The position numbers and the translations under genes were made by a program. Source: Peronospora farinosa (taxonomy: Eukaryota > Oomycota > Peronosporomycetes > Peronosporales > Peronosporaceae). Taken from it: 64,000 nucleotides of DNA. How positions within the stretch are numbered: the stretch's first letter is position 1; each line of letters starts with the position of its first letter. This document shows positions 43,005 to 53,316 of the stretch, piece by piece. The DNA lies in NCBI GenBank assembly GCA_947646735.1, contig CANTFK010000713.1:372001-436000 (forward strand), given 5' to 3'. The notes under the pieces are model-generated. The model saw only the letters and a program-made list of their open reading frames with translations. It ran no database searches and was not told the DNA's origin.

Positions 43005-45499
43005 ATGGCTTCGGCTTCACGCGTACCGCTGCTCGTCAAGAGCAAGGGCCGCATTCCCTCTCGTATATCAATTGCACCTCGTACTAAGCCATTGAATGGT
43101 GCGTTTTGTGTAAAAATACACGCAAAATTGGCTCCAAACTGAAGCTTTCTATCTCATAGTCTCATTTTCTTTATATTTGTATTCTTGCAGGGCCCCGAAC
43201 GAAGCGTGTTGTACCTTTGGACAGTGAAAAGACAAAGGATAATGAAGCAGAGAAGGAGAAGGTTCAAGAGGTGCGAGTTTAAGTGCACAATGTTTCCTAC
43301 AAGCCAAGATCTATTGGTTTCAAGGTCTGGAGTGCTAATTCTGAGCTACTGTGTGCTAATTCCAGGCTCAAAAGACTACACAAGAGTCTTTAATCACAGC
43401 AGAGACAACTACTAAAACGTCGACCACATCTGGGACTCCAGCGGTCAAAATTACAGTTTTGAAGCCGACAAATGTAGCCACATCCGGGACAATGGCTACA
43501 CCTTTGTCTCAGTCGTCGGTAGTTGCCAAACCTCGTGTAAATGACTCAAGTTCTGTGGCTACTTTTACTGCTGGAGCTTCGGCTGTGCAGCGACAAAGGA
43601 CTGGCGAGATTTCAGTCGGTGGTTCGTTGTCCAAGACACTGTCAAGTTTCAAGAATGTCGGGGTACGACCGGTACCGACCGTACAATCACCTGTTGTTCT
43701 GCCCGTGCAGCAACGTTCCGAAAGACTGGCGAAAATCACATCGACGGGACCAATGTACCGAGCAAGTCCTGTGATGCAGCCACGTGCTGGAAGTATTGGG
43801 AGCTCACCGGCGATGCATCCGCGTGGAATGAGTGTCGGTAGCTCTCCTGCAGTGGGACCACAGAATCTGATGAAGCAGCGACTACTGCGAACGTTAGACA
43901 TTAAGCCGCATCAGTCACCTCGACGTTCAGCTATGCAACTGCAGCAGCAAAAGTTGCGTAACGAAGATGAACCGGCATCACCGCTGATGCTCGGGGGTAA
44001 GTCTTCAGGAGTAATTCCTGATGTCCAGCTCGATACACAGCGGTCAAGATGTGTAAATACTACAAAGACAACTCACGCTTTGGCTGTACCTGCTAAGGCA
44101 AAGCGACCAGCGGCATCAAAGCGTAGAAAGAGTAGTGAAACGACGTCAGTACGGATCAATGCCAATGCTAGCACGCCTCAGCGGCAATCGTTAAGGAGAA
44201 AAGCAAAGCGACCAACCTACCGTGAGATGGATGACAGTGGCAGCTCGAACAGTGAGCCAGACAATAATCGCGATGAGGATGTCAATCCATATGATCTTGA
44301 CCTACCGGAGAACGAGATACGTGTACGTCATATTTCTCGATGCTTTCTCTGCGAGTGATCCAGCTCTAACTTTTTCTTGTGTTTCTATCATTTTATAGGT
44401 GTACGTGCCTGCGCGAGAGCGCGCAACAATGTGGGCCAAATCTCTTTTACGGACGGACTACGAGGGTAAGAAAGGAGATGAAAAGAAGGGGGGCGGTACA
44501 TCACAGGCGATAGTCATGCGTGAAAGGAAAACTACGACACGCAGGAAGCATAGCGATCCGAATGCATCCTCAGTCTCATCGATTGTGACAGGCATCGATG
44601 GTGGTGTGATGTCACGTAGCAAGATGGAGGAACTGATGAAGAAGGAGCCATCCCAGATGACCATGGGCGAGTTGGCACTCACTGTACCCAAGGGCAGACG
44701 GATTGAGCGGCATGAGCGTGAAGAAGCAGCCTCGGACACACCGCTAATGGCAGGTTCATCTGGAGAAGGGTCCTCGAGCTTGCTAAATATGAATGCGTTC
44801 AACCGCGTGCGTTCACTGTCAGTGTCGTCTGAATCTGCAGCTTTCGCAGGTTCACTGGTGACGCCGCAGGTTCAGATTATCGATGGCCAAATGGTTGTGC
44901 TGGAGAATACGATCAAGTTAGCTGACGAGCTGCAGCGCACGACAGATGCACTTGACGAAGGCAATATTGACGCAGAAAACACGGGATTACCACCTCGACA
45001 CTCGGGCTCACGCTACAACTCATCGCGTCCGAACTGTCCGGGTAAGCGCTGGGGGAAGGAGGAGACGAAGCAGTTTTACTATTGCCTGAGTCAGGTTGGT
45101 CCAAACTTTTCGATGATGGCGACATTATTCCCGACCCGAAAACGAAAAGAGCTGAAGAGCAAGTTCAAATATGAAGAGAAGAACCACGCAAACCTGATTG
45201 AGATCGCGTTGCGTGCCTCAACAACTCCTCTTGATTCCGAGATGGTGGACGTTATTTCTCAGATGGTTGACAAAGAGGATCAGCGAAAACTTGATGCTCA
45301 GAAGAAGAAGCGAAAGTCGAGATCGGAGCAAGATCGACTTTGCGGCGAACAGGACGACGACGCAGCATCGGTGTTGAGCTCTATGGCTTCGACGCCAATG
45401 TCGACGCCACAGGTACATACGGAAGACTTTGTGGAGACACTCAACGATGAAGACCTCTTCCCGCCAAGTAGAAGTGGCTCGTTCGACTTTAGTGGTTAA
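43005..45499 (+). CDS. BDP1: TFIIIB subunit B'' (BDP1), SANT domain protein
   Basis: Exons 43005-43098, 43191-43270, 43366-44322 and 44399-45499 join in frame to 743 residues. The N-terminal 450 residues are Ser/Thr/Pro rich and disordered. The diagnostic part is the extended SANT region near residue 590: GKRWGKEETKQFYYCLSQVGPNFSMMATLFP, then RKRKELKSKFKYEEK. This is the B'' core that holds TBP-BRF1 on DNA for RNA polymerase III (tRNA, 5S, U6 genes) in the nucleus. Before it lies a conserved MSRSKMEELMKKEPSQMTMG motif typical of BDP1. After it comes a basic helix and an acidic tail. Confidence 0.9.
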
Positions 45500-45663
45500 C
45501 AGGATAGTGATGCAGAGGGTCGCTAGCATGGGTGTAGACAAAAAGAGACGAATAACTTTACAAGAACCAGCACAGTGTAAGAACCACATTTACAAGGAGG
45601 GACTTCATGTTATTGACTTGATGGAAGCAAGAAAGACATCGAAATTTAGGTAGCAATGTCTGT

Positions 45664-45988
45664 CTACAACATGGCAACAACAGTGACAGCGACAAGACTG
45701 ACACCAGTGAAAACAATGCAAGATGCATCACTACTTTTAGAAGGGCCTTGGCTTTTGGGACTATCAGTGAAATCGTCTTTACGCTTTGTGTCAGTATCGT
45801 CCGGTGCCGAGTTGTCCTTAAGGTGTCAAGGATACCGTGTCCGGTAGTTCCATGCCCGTGACGTAAGTATCTCCAAGTGTCTCTCTAGCTGCATCACCTG
45901 CGGCGTTAGGATCGTCAAGTGTCTGTGCTTCGATCTTGAAGAACGTAAGCGCCAATATGGCAGCAATTCCAATCAGTTGAAACTTCAT
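45664..45988 (-). pseudogene. Small secreted GPI-anchor-like protein, frameshifted
   Basis: ATG at 45988 starts MKFQLIGIAAILALTFFKIEAQ, a strong signal peptide. The frame stops at 45818 after 56 residues. One base out of frame, from about 45830 to 45664, the sequence continues with KDNSAPDDTDTKRKDDF and ends with a hydrophobic tail CIVFTGVSLVAVTVVAML, the expected C-terminus of a GPI-anchored protein. A single-base indel near 45820-45832 would connect them, so this is either a recent pseudogene or a sequence error. The domain between the ends is polar and unrecognised. Confidence 0.55.
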
Positions 45989-46407
45989 ATCTCGACGTCT
46001 AGAGCTTTGACTTGGAGGGAGGTATTTTGACAATAACAAGTTAATGAACTGATTGTGTGGTTGTGTAATTGTGCTGAAAAGTTCAGAAGAGAGAGACGCG
46101 ATCGACAGAAACGACATACATTTTCGGATACTAAATAGTACTACTATCTTAATACATCTATAGTAGTACTGTAATAGTACTACTATTACATGCAGAACAG
46201 TTTAGTAGCAGTCAATGTCTTTTTGCTCTTAAATTGCTTGCAGCCATGTTTGTTTGTGGCAGTTTAAGAGCATTAAAAAGCCAGCTGCCAATTCTGCCGT
46301 CATCTCGACAAGAGAGGAACCGACGACCCCAATTCATCTTCTCTCTTGACTCGAGAGCCCTTCCTCGTACCTAAAAAATTGCCTCATTACCTACAGAGAT
46401 CACAGAA

Positions 46408-46965
46408 ATGCCTCGTGACGAGCAGTCGTACCGTAATATGGACCAGCAGCAGTTCGACAGTCAACGTGCAGAAGACGAGGCACGGCAAGACGCATTGTTG
46501 GATCAAATCCACGGCGGTGTCGTGGGTCTTAAGAACCAGGCGCATGCAATTAATGACGAAGTCGTGGAGCAAAATATCATGATTGATGACATTGGCAACG
46601 TACGTTTGAATCCTTTTTTTGCTGACAGTTATAGAGCGTCGGGAGAGACAAAGGAAACTAATGTATGTATGTTGCTGTTTTATTGTTTTAGCGAATGGAC
46701 AATGCAACTCGTGATATTGCACAGGAAGAGAAAGCAGCGCGGGAGGCGAATGCTCGCAAAAAGAAGGCAAGTTTGTATACCTTTTTAGTGGAAAAACGTT
46801 TAGGGGTTTCTTTTCTTCTTTTCTTCTTTTCTGACTGTATTTTTTGGAATGTTGCTTTTTGTGATTTATTGTTGACAGGCATGCAAATTATACGGTGTGA
46901 TTGTGGTTCTAGTGGTGATTCTCATCATTGTGTTCATCATTCCGGCCCCTGCCTCATCACAATAA
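46408..46965 (+). CDS. Qc-SNARE (syntaxin-8/SYP5-like), tail-anchored
   Basis: Exons 46408-46599, 46692-46766 and 46879-46965 give 117 residues. The second intron begins with GC (AAG|GCAAGT) and ends TTGACAG, a GC-AG intron; only this splice keeps the membrane helix in frame. The protein is a SNARE motif (from about residue 28: LLDQIHGGVVGLKNQAHAI) with the central Gln in VEQNIMIDDI. A basic stretch (ARKKKACK) follows, then one C-terminal helix (GVIVVLVVILIIVFII). No N-terminal Habc domain is present, as in short Qc-SNAREs such as Bet1 or C-terminal parts of syntaxin 8. It acts in vesicle fusion in the endomembrane system. Confidence 0.8.
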
Positions 46966-47233
46966 AACAGTTACCTGTTTGTTACCAGCAAAGTTGTAGC
47001 ACCAGAGTCCACGTTTTGTTGTTTCCCGAGATAGTTTTGGGGGATAAAACTTCTTGACTCGACGATACCACCCGCTTCCTGTCTCGTGTTTCCAAGTTGC
47101 CGCTCAGTACACTATTGACGACCAAGTATGCGGTTTTTAGCTGAGAACTGTATACGTAAACAGTGCAACTCGACTCATTTCTAAAAAAAACCTTTACAAA
47201 AAAGACCTTTATTCACGTTACGTTACCCTTTTT

Positions 47234-47863
47234 TCACCATGCTAGAGCAAATGCTACAATCATTGTCAACCCCATTGTCACACTGCTGAGAGCGGATACA
47301 GCGGTACCAGCCGTTATCACGGCACTTTCGGATGCATCGTCTTCATCGTCATCGGGGGGCATTCCTCCATTGACCGGTCCGGTTTTCGGGCCATTAGTCG
47401 GTTCAACCATTGGACCACCAGGAGCGACCTTCCCCACCACATCATCCCTTCCTCCACTGCCTGTAGTTCCTGCGCCCTCACTCGAGCAACCTGCAAGCAG
47501 CTTACTATTTGTAGGGACTTTAGACCCATCGGACGGGTCACCTAAGCCATCCGTAATGAGACCGGCTGGATTACTCTCCGTCCACGTGCAACACGGGTCT
47601 CCAAGTTCTTGGCCATTCGTGTAGCCATCTCCGTCCGTGTCTTCTTGACATAAGGCAGGACCCCACACATTGGTTGCTTTGGAGAAAGCCTCACCAAAAA
47701 CACTCATTCCTGTCTCGCCTGCAGGATCTAAATGCCCCAAATTCGGTGTATCCGGCACCTCACCACCATTCGGAATGAGACTGACGTAACTGGGATAGCT
47801 TTCTATAGTAGAAGGTGCTACCATGAGACCCAGAGCCAGCATTGCCACTTGCAAACGCAGCAT
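47234..47863 (-). CDS. Secreted temptin-like protein with calcium-binding loop and GPI-type tail
   Basis: A 209-residue single-exon protein. A signal peptide covers residues 1 to about 22 (MLRLQVAMLALGLMVAPS). The conserved part SYPSYVSLIPNGGEVP, GHLDPAGE, FGEAF, WGPALCQEDTDGDGYTNGQE, LGDPCC is the temptin fold with a DxDxDG calcium-binding loop, found in molluscan temptin and widely in oomycete and fungal secreted proteins. It is followed by a Gly/Pro/Asp linker and a C-terminal hydrophobic stretch (ALSSVTMGLTMIVAFALAW) consistent with GPI attachment. It is probably a cell-surface or wall protein. Confidence 0.8.
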   Translation of the reverse strand: MLRLQVAMLALGLMVAPSTIESYPSYVSLIPNGGEVPDTPNLGHLDPAGETGMSVFGEAFSKATNVWGPALCQEDTDGDGYTNGQELGDPCCTWTESNPAGLITDGLGDPSDGSKVPTNSKLLAGCSSEGAGTTGSGGRDDVVGKVAPGGPMVEPTNGPKTGPVNGGMPPDDDEDDASESAVITAGTAVSALSSVTMGLTMIVAFALAW

Positions 47864-48448
47864 TTTTCTTTTCTAGAAACAAGATGACGCTGGAAATTTG
47901 ACAAATGACATGACGACGAATGTGCAGACAGACAACTTTCCTATTCTTTGCTATGAAAAAAAAGACGGCGTGTCAGTAAATGATAGTAAAACCGTGCGCT
48001 GAACTTATGGCCACATACACTTTCCAAGTAAGTATACGTAAAAAAAGTCGCTAGAGGAGAAAAACCGTGACGAGCCAGCTGTTGGATTCGAAAAGACATG
48101 CGTTTGGCGTTTTGCTATCAGAAGCACAGTATGTGTACAAGCTATGATATCGAGACGATCTCTCGATAGTTGCAATATTGACTACCATGTTCTACAGCAC
48201 ACGATCCTGTGTCGCACTTGTCTAACATTTCATCTTTGTGTACAATCAGCTCTCCATACAACTGATATCTAGCATCCAGACGTACGATTACAACTCGTCA
48301 TCACTCACGATGCTTGATATGCAGGACAAGTATCATCATCCCATCATCATTTGCAACAAGTAGACGCCAAAAACACCCAACAGACAACGGAATCCTTGGC
48401 ACTATTTAAGAGCCTCTCAACTGTGTGTTTTCTATCTCTCTTTTCCTC
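47864..48448. other. Intergenic between temptin-like gene and bL27m
   Basis: No gene or recognisable motif seen. Confidence 0.5.
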
Positions 48449-48931
48449 TTACGCGCTGCTCTGGGCCACTGCACGTTGCACCTCGCGATGGCTCTTGACC
48501 GATACTTCTTGACGTTTCTTGGGTGTATTGTACCAGAAGCGCACAAAGCCGTCGCGTGTCGCAAAGATCGTATGGTCCTTGCCAATGCCCACGCCTGTGC
48601 CTACGTGGTACTTGGTACCACGTTGTCGGATGATAATGTTGCCAGAGACCACACTTTGGCTACAGTTGTCAAAAAGACAATATGGGGACAACCTATGAGC
48701 AATTGTTGACATTTTTGACACTTTTCATCCAATTTTGACAACGTACCCTCCGAATTTCTTGACTCCCAGCCGTTTGGACTCCGAGTCGCGGCCATTCTTT
48801 GTAGAACCGCCAGCTTTTTTAGAAGCCCAACGACATGAGACAGTGTACACACTTTCATTCTTAGTACTTAGTCGCGTCATCATCGAGGCGTAGCATCCAA
48901 AAACACGCGCCAGGCCCATCGTCATTGCCAT
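48449..48931 (-). CDS. MRPL27: Mitochondrial ribosomal protein bL27m
   Basis: Exons 48931-48747 and 48659-48449 (87-bp intron) encode 131 residues. The N-terminus ([18 protein letters not shown]...) is a likely mitochondrial presequence. [28 protein letters not shown] and the exon-2 part ([26 protein letters not shown]) are the bL27 signature. bL27 sits near the peptidyl-transferase centre of the large subunit. The first in-frame ATG at 48931 is chosen over a TTG further out. It shares a 190-bp divergent promoter region with the selenoprotein K gene. Confidence 0.92.
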
Positions 48932-49121
48932 TTGTGTCGACCAGTTCGTGCGTTTTCGGCCACAAAAAATAGAGAGTAACCCCAAGAGTGATTGTCAGAT
49001 ACTTTTATAGATAGTGATAATTTTACAGAAAAGTATACTTATACGTAGCCCTATACCTCTACCTAGCTTATATCGTCAGCATTTCTCAAATTCCTTCAAA
49101 AAGTAAACGCGTTTCGACATC

Positions 49122-49651
49122 ATGACGTACGTAACTGGAGGCGACGTGGTGGCGAAGCGCTCACCGTGGAGATTGTCTATCGTGACCGACACATTTTGGG
49201 GCGTTGTTAACTTTGTGGGACTCTTGTACGTAGTAGTAAAAGCTTGTGATAAAAGAAAGAGACTCAAAACGACTAAAATGATTGTGTTAATTGTTTGTAA
49301 ACAGTGTGACATCGCTTTTCTCCGTAAATTATTGGAATCAATTTATGTTTTTTTTTGTTTTTGTTTATTTGCAATTACTGACAATTAATTGTATGAAATG
49401 GAATGAAATAATAGGACCCATTGACAGCAACTCGTCATAATAGTAACATTCGTCAAGATTCAGCATCGAATCGTGGAGTAGGCAATAATGGACGTGGAGG
49501 ACCTCGTCGACCCATGGGAAGAGTGAACCATCAAGGGACTATTAATATGCCATGTACGTGAAAATGAGAACGGAGATGTATGTCATTGATTGATTGGAGT
49601 GCTGATGTCTTTTGTTGCTATGAAGTAGTAGGCGGAGGATGCTGTGGCTAA
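49122..49651 (+). CDS. SELENOK: Selenoprotein K family protein, cysteine form
   Basis: Exons 49122 to about 49235, 49415-49553 and 49626-49651 (or 49632-49651) encode about 92 residues. MTYVTGGDVVAKRSPWRLSI and the membrane stretch (TDTFWGVVNFVGLL) match the N-terminus of selenoprotein K. NGRGGPRRPMGRVNHQG matches its Gly/Pro/Arg-rich cytosolic part. The family normally ends GGUGR with selenocysteine; here the end is GGCCG followed by TAA, with cysteine codons TGC TGT, so no Sec insertion is needed. It is an ER membrane protein involved in protein quality control. Exon 3 has two acceptors six bases apart, and the exon 1 donor is uncertain by one codon. Confidence 0.8.
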
Positions 49652-49689
49652 GTATCGGTTCTGCGTCTCTTAACGCGGTGTAGTGTGTA

Positions 49690-49885
49690 GTGCAATAATG
49701 CAGCTATATGTATTAGAATCATTTGCAATAATGAAATGTACTACAATAATACAATATACTGCATTAATAAAATATATTGCAATTAAGCAATATCTCGCAA
49801 TAATGCATTTAGTGCAATACTGCCATTTATTTCTAGCGTATTTTCTCAGATTGCAATAATGCAGTTTAGTGCAATAATCACATCA
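49690..49885. repeat. AT-rich degenerate GCAATAATGCA repeats
   Basis: Variants of GCAATAATGCA/TGCATTATTGC recur at least eight times, in both orientations, between two convergent genes. It is probably non-coding. Confidence 0.6.
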
Positions 49886-49997
49886 TACGAAAAAAACATA
49901 ATAATTGGCTCAACATACAGCATCTATTATGTAATCTCTCCTAGTCAAGCAGCATTCCACTTGAACCTTATCAAGAATCTGACCTCATCTACCAGAC

Positions 49998-50969
49998 CTA
50001 CTTTGTCCGTCGCTTCTTGGTAGCGCCCTTGGTCAAGTTTTTCAATTTCTTTCCCTTCTTCTTGCGCTTCCCACCTTCAGCTTCTTCATCGTCATCAAAA
50101 CTCTTGCCCTTGTTCTTACCAGCATTCTCTTCACGTCCCAACACTCGCTTCAACACATTGATACTACGCTCCTTCTCAGTCGTCTCGGCACCAGTTGTCG
50201 GCAAAAAGTGGTTGCGTTTGCCCTTCACCTTGCGTTCAGACTCGCCGTCTCGCATCTTGTCAAACTTGCCCATCGATGCCGTTGAAAACTGCACCTTTTC
50301 CAAAGTCTTGTTTGTTCCCTCTTTACCACGCTGCTTCAGCTTGGTATCGTCTGTATTCATCAACTCGACTGGAATACCGGTAGGTGTACGACCAGCAATA
50401 CCAGCAAGTTGCTTGCCACGTCCCTGTTTAAGGTTATTAGCTTGAGCCCGTATGTTCTTGTCCACACGTGTACGTTTCTCCTGCTTGCGTTTAGTCCATG
50501 GGTCCTCCGTGTCACCAGCTTTCATCTCGACGGCCCAATCCTTCATATCATCACCTGCACGCTGATATCCCCACGTATGACTCCAATCCCCCGTCTTTTC
50601 ATCCAAAACTTTTCGACTCTTTTTGCGTTTCTCAATTCCCTTTTCCTTTGCAAATTTCTCCCATCTCGTCTCAATTTTAGGCTTGGGCAATGGTTTTTCA
50701 CGAGGAATGATCGTCACAGGACCAGGTAATAGAGCAAGGGGTCCCATGTCGGACATTTCACGTGGCAATTCAAAAATTTTGTTGATCAAGAGCTGTACAT
50801 TTTCACGTGTGTAAAGTGCCAGTGCTTTTTCATTCTTGAATGTAAACGGGTGCGTATCAAAAGCCGCTAGATTACCCAAGTCATAGATGAGATCGTCCTC
50901 TTTTTGTACGTTACTCGTGCTGCCTTTGGCATACGCGGCTGGTGCAATTTCGGAAGCCTTGATCACCAT
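49998..50969 (-). CDS. RRS1: Ribosome biogenesis regulator RRS1
   Basis: A 323-residue single-exon protein. The early block DLGNLAAFDTHPF, NVQLLINKIFELP and VTIIPREKPLPKPKIETRWEKFAKEKGI is the RRS1 signature. It is followed by DEKTGDWSHTWGYQRAGDD and a Lys-rich C-terminus (KKKGKKLKNLTKGATKKRR), a nucleolar-type basic tail. RRS1 with RPF2 brings the 5S RNP into the pre-60S particle. The length is typical of the family. Start ATG at 50969. Confidence 0.93.
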   Translation of the reverse strand: MVIKASEIAPAAYAKGSTSNVQKEDDLIYDLGNLAAFDTHPFTFKNEKALALYTRENVQLLINKIFELPREMSDMGPLALLPGPVTIIPREKPLPKPKIETRWEKFAKEKGIEKRKKSRKVLDEKTGDWSHTWGYQRAGDDMKDWAVEMKAGDTEDPWTKRKQEKRTRVDKNIRAQANNLKQGRGKQLAGIAGRTPTGIPVELMNTDDTKLKQRGKEGTNKTLEKVQFSTASMGKFDKMRDGESERKVKGKRNHFLPTTGAETTEKERSINVLKRVLGREENAGKNKGKSFDDDEEAEGGKRKKKGKKLKNLTKGATKKRRTK

Positions 50970-52492
50970 ATTGATGTCAATGGATACACTGGAGAATATG
51001 GATGACCAAATTGGTGGAGCAGCTTTATTTGGTTGGTGTAGACGTTTTAACCAATCAATTAATCGGATAGAAATGTAAAGGAGCTTGGAGGGTTTTTAGC
51101 CAATAGAAGAAGCGGGCGTATTTTTCTGTTTCATTTCACCTTAATATATGTCGCCAATACATGATCTAGGCCATAGCTGCAACCATATATGTCTAGTATG
51201 GTCATTCTGTAGCTTTGTTAACGCTACTGTAGTCTTGTCGCGGCAGGTTCAAAGTCAGTTTCTTTAGCAGGCCGAATGTGTTTCTATTGGGATCGACAAT
51301 GTTCATAGCGCAGACACACTTGGATTTTACTCACTACGCTCTAAGTAGGATCGTTCTTGTTGGTCGTGAGCAGTACTACTACAACAGTTGAACGAACTTG
51401 CTCTCTGACCTCCAAAAAACGTTCGGAGACGGATCTCGTCGTGAATCGAGAGGTCTTTTCGTGCACGTGTACAACTATAATATGAAACCGGTATTCTCGT
51501 ATGAGACGTGCATCACGACCTCACGTTTTGCGCTAGTAATATTCATGTTGTTGTGTTGTTGTCTACATGATTTGATGCCACCCTCTATCTATCAATGTGA
51601 GGACACCTTCGAGCCAGCGACGACGACTAGGTAATTCTAGCCATAGGGACCCGAGCTGTACGAAAGACGTCAGTGTTACCACTTCAATATCACATGTTTT
51701 TGTCTATTTTCTACCGCTGTTCCAGACGTGGAGGGAGTTCTGCATCCCGTTGGGCAAAACTTCTCAGATCAGAGGGGTTATGGGATCACTGCTACGATCG
51801 GCATGTGGACCTACTTTATGGTAAAAAGATGTCAGAGCACCAACAAAAGTATTCAAGCCTAACCCAGTGAGTGACAGCAGGACTTAATCACAAGAACCTC
51901 TTTGTCTTTAGACTTGTAAGAACGGCTAGTATCAGTATCAAATGTCTTCTTATCTCATGGAAGGCTACGCTACAATCAGATAGGTGGACGGACGGATACA
52001 TATGTAAGAGAGCTACGAGTGATAGGTCCACTATGTTGACCAGATCGTACTGACTTTGCGGTTGGTAATGGCCATCTTATCGGACATCGAATGACTGTCC
52101 TGATGCGTTTATACAGTACAGTCCTGTATATGGAAATGTACATCTGCTTAATGCACCCGATGGCAAGACATCCGGTGAGAGAGGCGGCGGTAGCTGACAT
52201 CCACACAACACGACGTAAATAATGTCGCTGGCCAAATGTTTGTGAAATAAAACGGTCAGCCATTACAACCCAACGCAAAAAGGCGCAGAACCTTGACGAT
52301 TCAAATCTATTCTGACCAATCACAGACGTTGTCTGTCGAATGAATTGTACATCTTATCATGCTGCAATTACACCGCAGGAAGTACTTGTGCTTCTTTTGA
52401 CATTGATACGATCTCTCATTCCTACTTTTCCTCTCAAGTACTCAAGTCTCCACTTCCACTTCCACTTCCACTACCCCCTCATCTATCCAATC
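50970..52492. other. Large intergenic region, no supported gene
   Basis: Several open stretches of 60-115 codons occur but none resembles a protein family, and none has a clear start or splice structure. 52420-52490 is CT-rich with CACTTCCACTTC repeats, the promoter side of the next gene. Confidence 0.5.
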
Positions 52493-53080
52493 ATGAAGGT
52501 TTTCCAGGTTCTCGTCATCGCTGCCCTTGCCATTGCCGCCGTGAATGCTCAAACCCCCGCTTCGGCCTCTCCCGCTTCGGCCTCGCCCGCTTCGGCCTCT
52601 CCCGCTTCGGGCGCTACCCCCGCTTCGGGCGCTACCCCCGCTTCGGGCGCTACCCCCGCTTCGGGCGCTACCCCAGCTTCGGGCGCTACACCAGCTTTGG
52701 GCGCTACACCAGCTTCGGGCGCTACACCCGCTACGGGAACTAATACCCCTGGCTCTACGGATCCCGCTATGACCAAGACGGACTCGGCTGCCTCGAAACC
52801 CGACGACCCAGAAGAAAGCAAGCCCGAGGCAGGCATGAGCTCGACCAAGGATGACAAGACCGAGGCAGGCATGGACTCGGCCAAGGAGGACAAGACTGGA
52901 GCGGACTCGTCCAACGGGGACAAGACCGAAGCCGGCATGGACTCGACCAAGGAAGACAAGACCGAGGCAGGCTCGACCGACGACGCCGGCAAAAAGGGTA
53001 CGAGCGGTGCGTCACAGGTTGCTGGTGCCATGGGTGCAGCCACTGCAGCTGTCGTCGCCGTGGCCTCGTACTTTCTGTAA
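52493..53080 (+). CDS. Mucin-like secreted protein with Ala-Ser-Pro-Thr repeats and GPI-type tail
   Basis: 195 residues; the ATG at 52493 is chosen because it starts the signal peptide MKVFQVLVIAALAIAAVNAQ. Residues 21-80 are tandem repeats: ASASP (15-bp unit) three times, then ASGATP (18-bp unit) about seven times. These are likely heavily O-glycosylated. Residues 85-165 hold a second set of charged repeats (KTEAGMDSTKEDKTEAG). The C-terminus AGAMGAATAAVVAVASYFL is a GPI-anchor-type signal. It would be a cell-wall or surface mucin-like protein, as are common in oomycetes. The long antisense frame over the repeat is a shadow. Confidence 0.85.
   Translation: MKVFQVLVIAALAIAAVNAQTPASASPASASPASASPASGATPASGATPASGATPASGATPASGATPALGATPASGATPATGTNTPGSTDPAMTKTDSAASKPDDPEESKPEAGMSSTKDDKTEAGMDSAKEDKTGADSSNGDKTEAGMDSTKEDKTEAGSTDDAGKKGTSGASQVAGAMGAATAAVVAVASYFL
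52560..52738 (+). repeat. 15-bp and 18-bp coding minisatellite
   Basis: GCTTCGGCCTCNCCC repeated three times, then GCTTCGGGCGCTACNCC repeated about seven times with third-base variation. Expansion or contraction in whole units would keep the frame. Confidence 0.85.
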
Positions 53081-53316
53081 AATCTTCTACGAGTTGAGAC
53101 AAGTCGACCTTGTTCTTCTACATACATATACATGTATAGCAGCACACTACTAAAGCGCAAGCAAATAGACGTTTAATTGCTGTTTAAACGAGTTTACGCA
53201 TTTTGTTTTTTTGCAAGACTGGCTTTTTTGCCGCGATACGTATGATTTTACATCCTGATGACATCTGATTGGACAAAACCTTATTTTTGACACTCGTAAT
53301 ATATTTCACAGCTGTT

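Noticed and set aside
50017..50445. 142-residue + strand ORF opposite RRS1
   Set aside because: Antisense shadow of the Lys/Glu-rich RRS1 frame.
51871..52323. Possible degenerate Copia-type fragment in the 51-52 kb intergenic region
   Set aside because: No catalytic motif or LTR could be identified in any frame.
52549..53160. 203-residue antisense ORF rich in GVAPEA repeats
   Set aside because: Exact antisense shadow of the mucin-like coding minisatellite; no start context or independent support.
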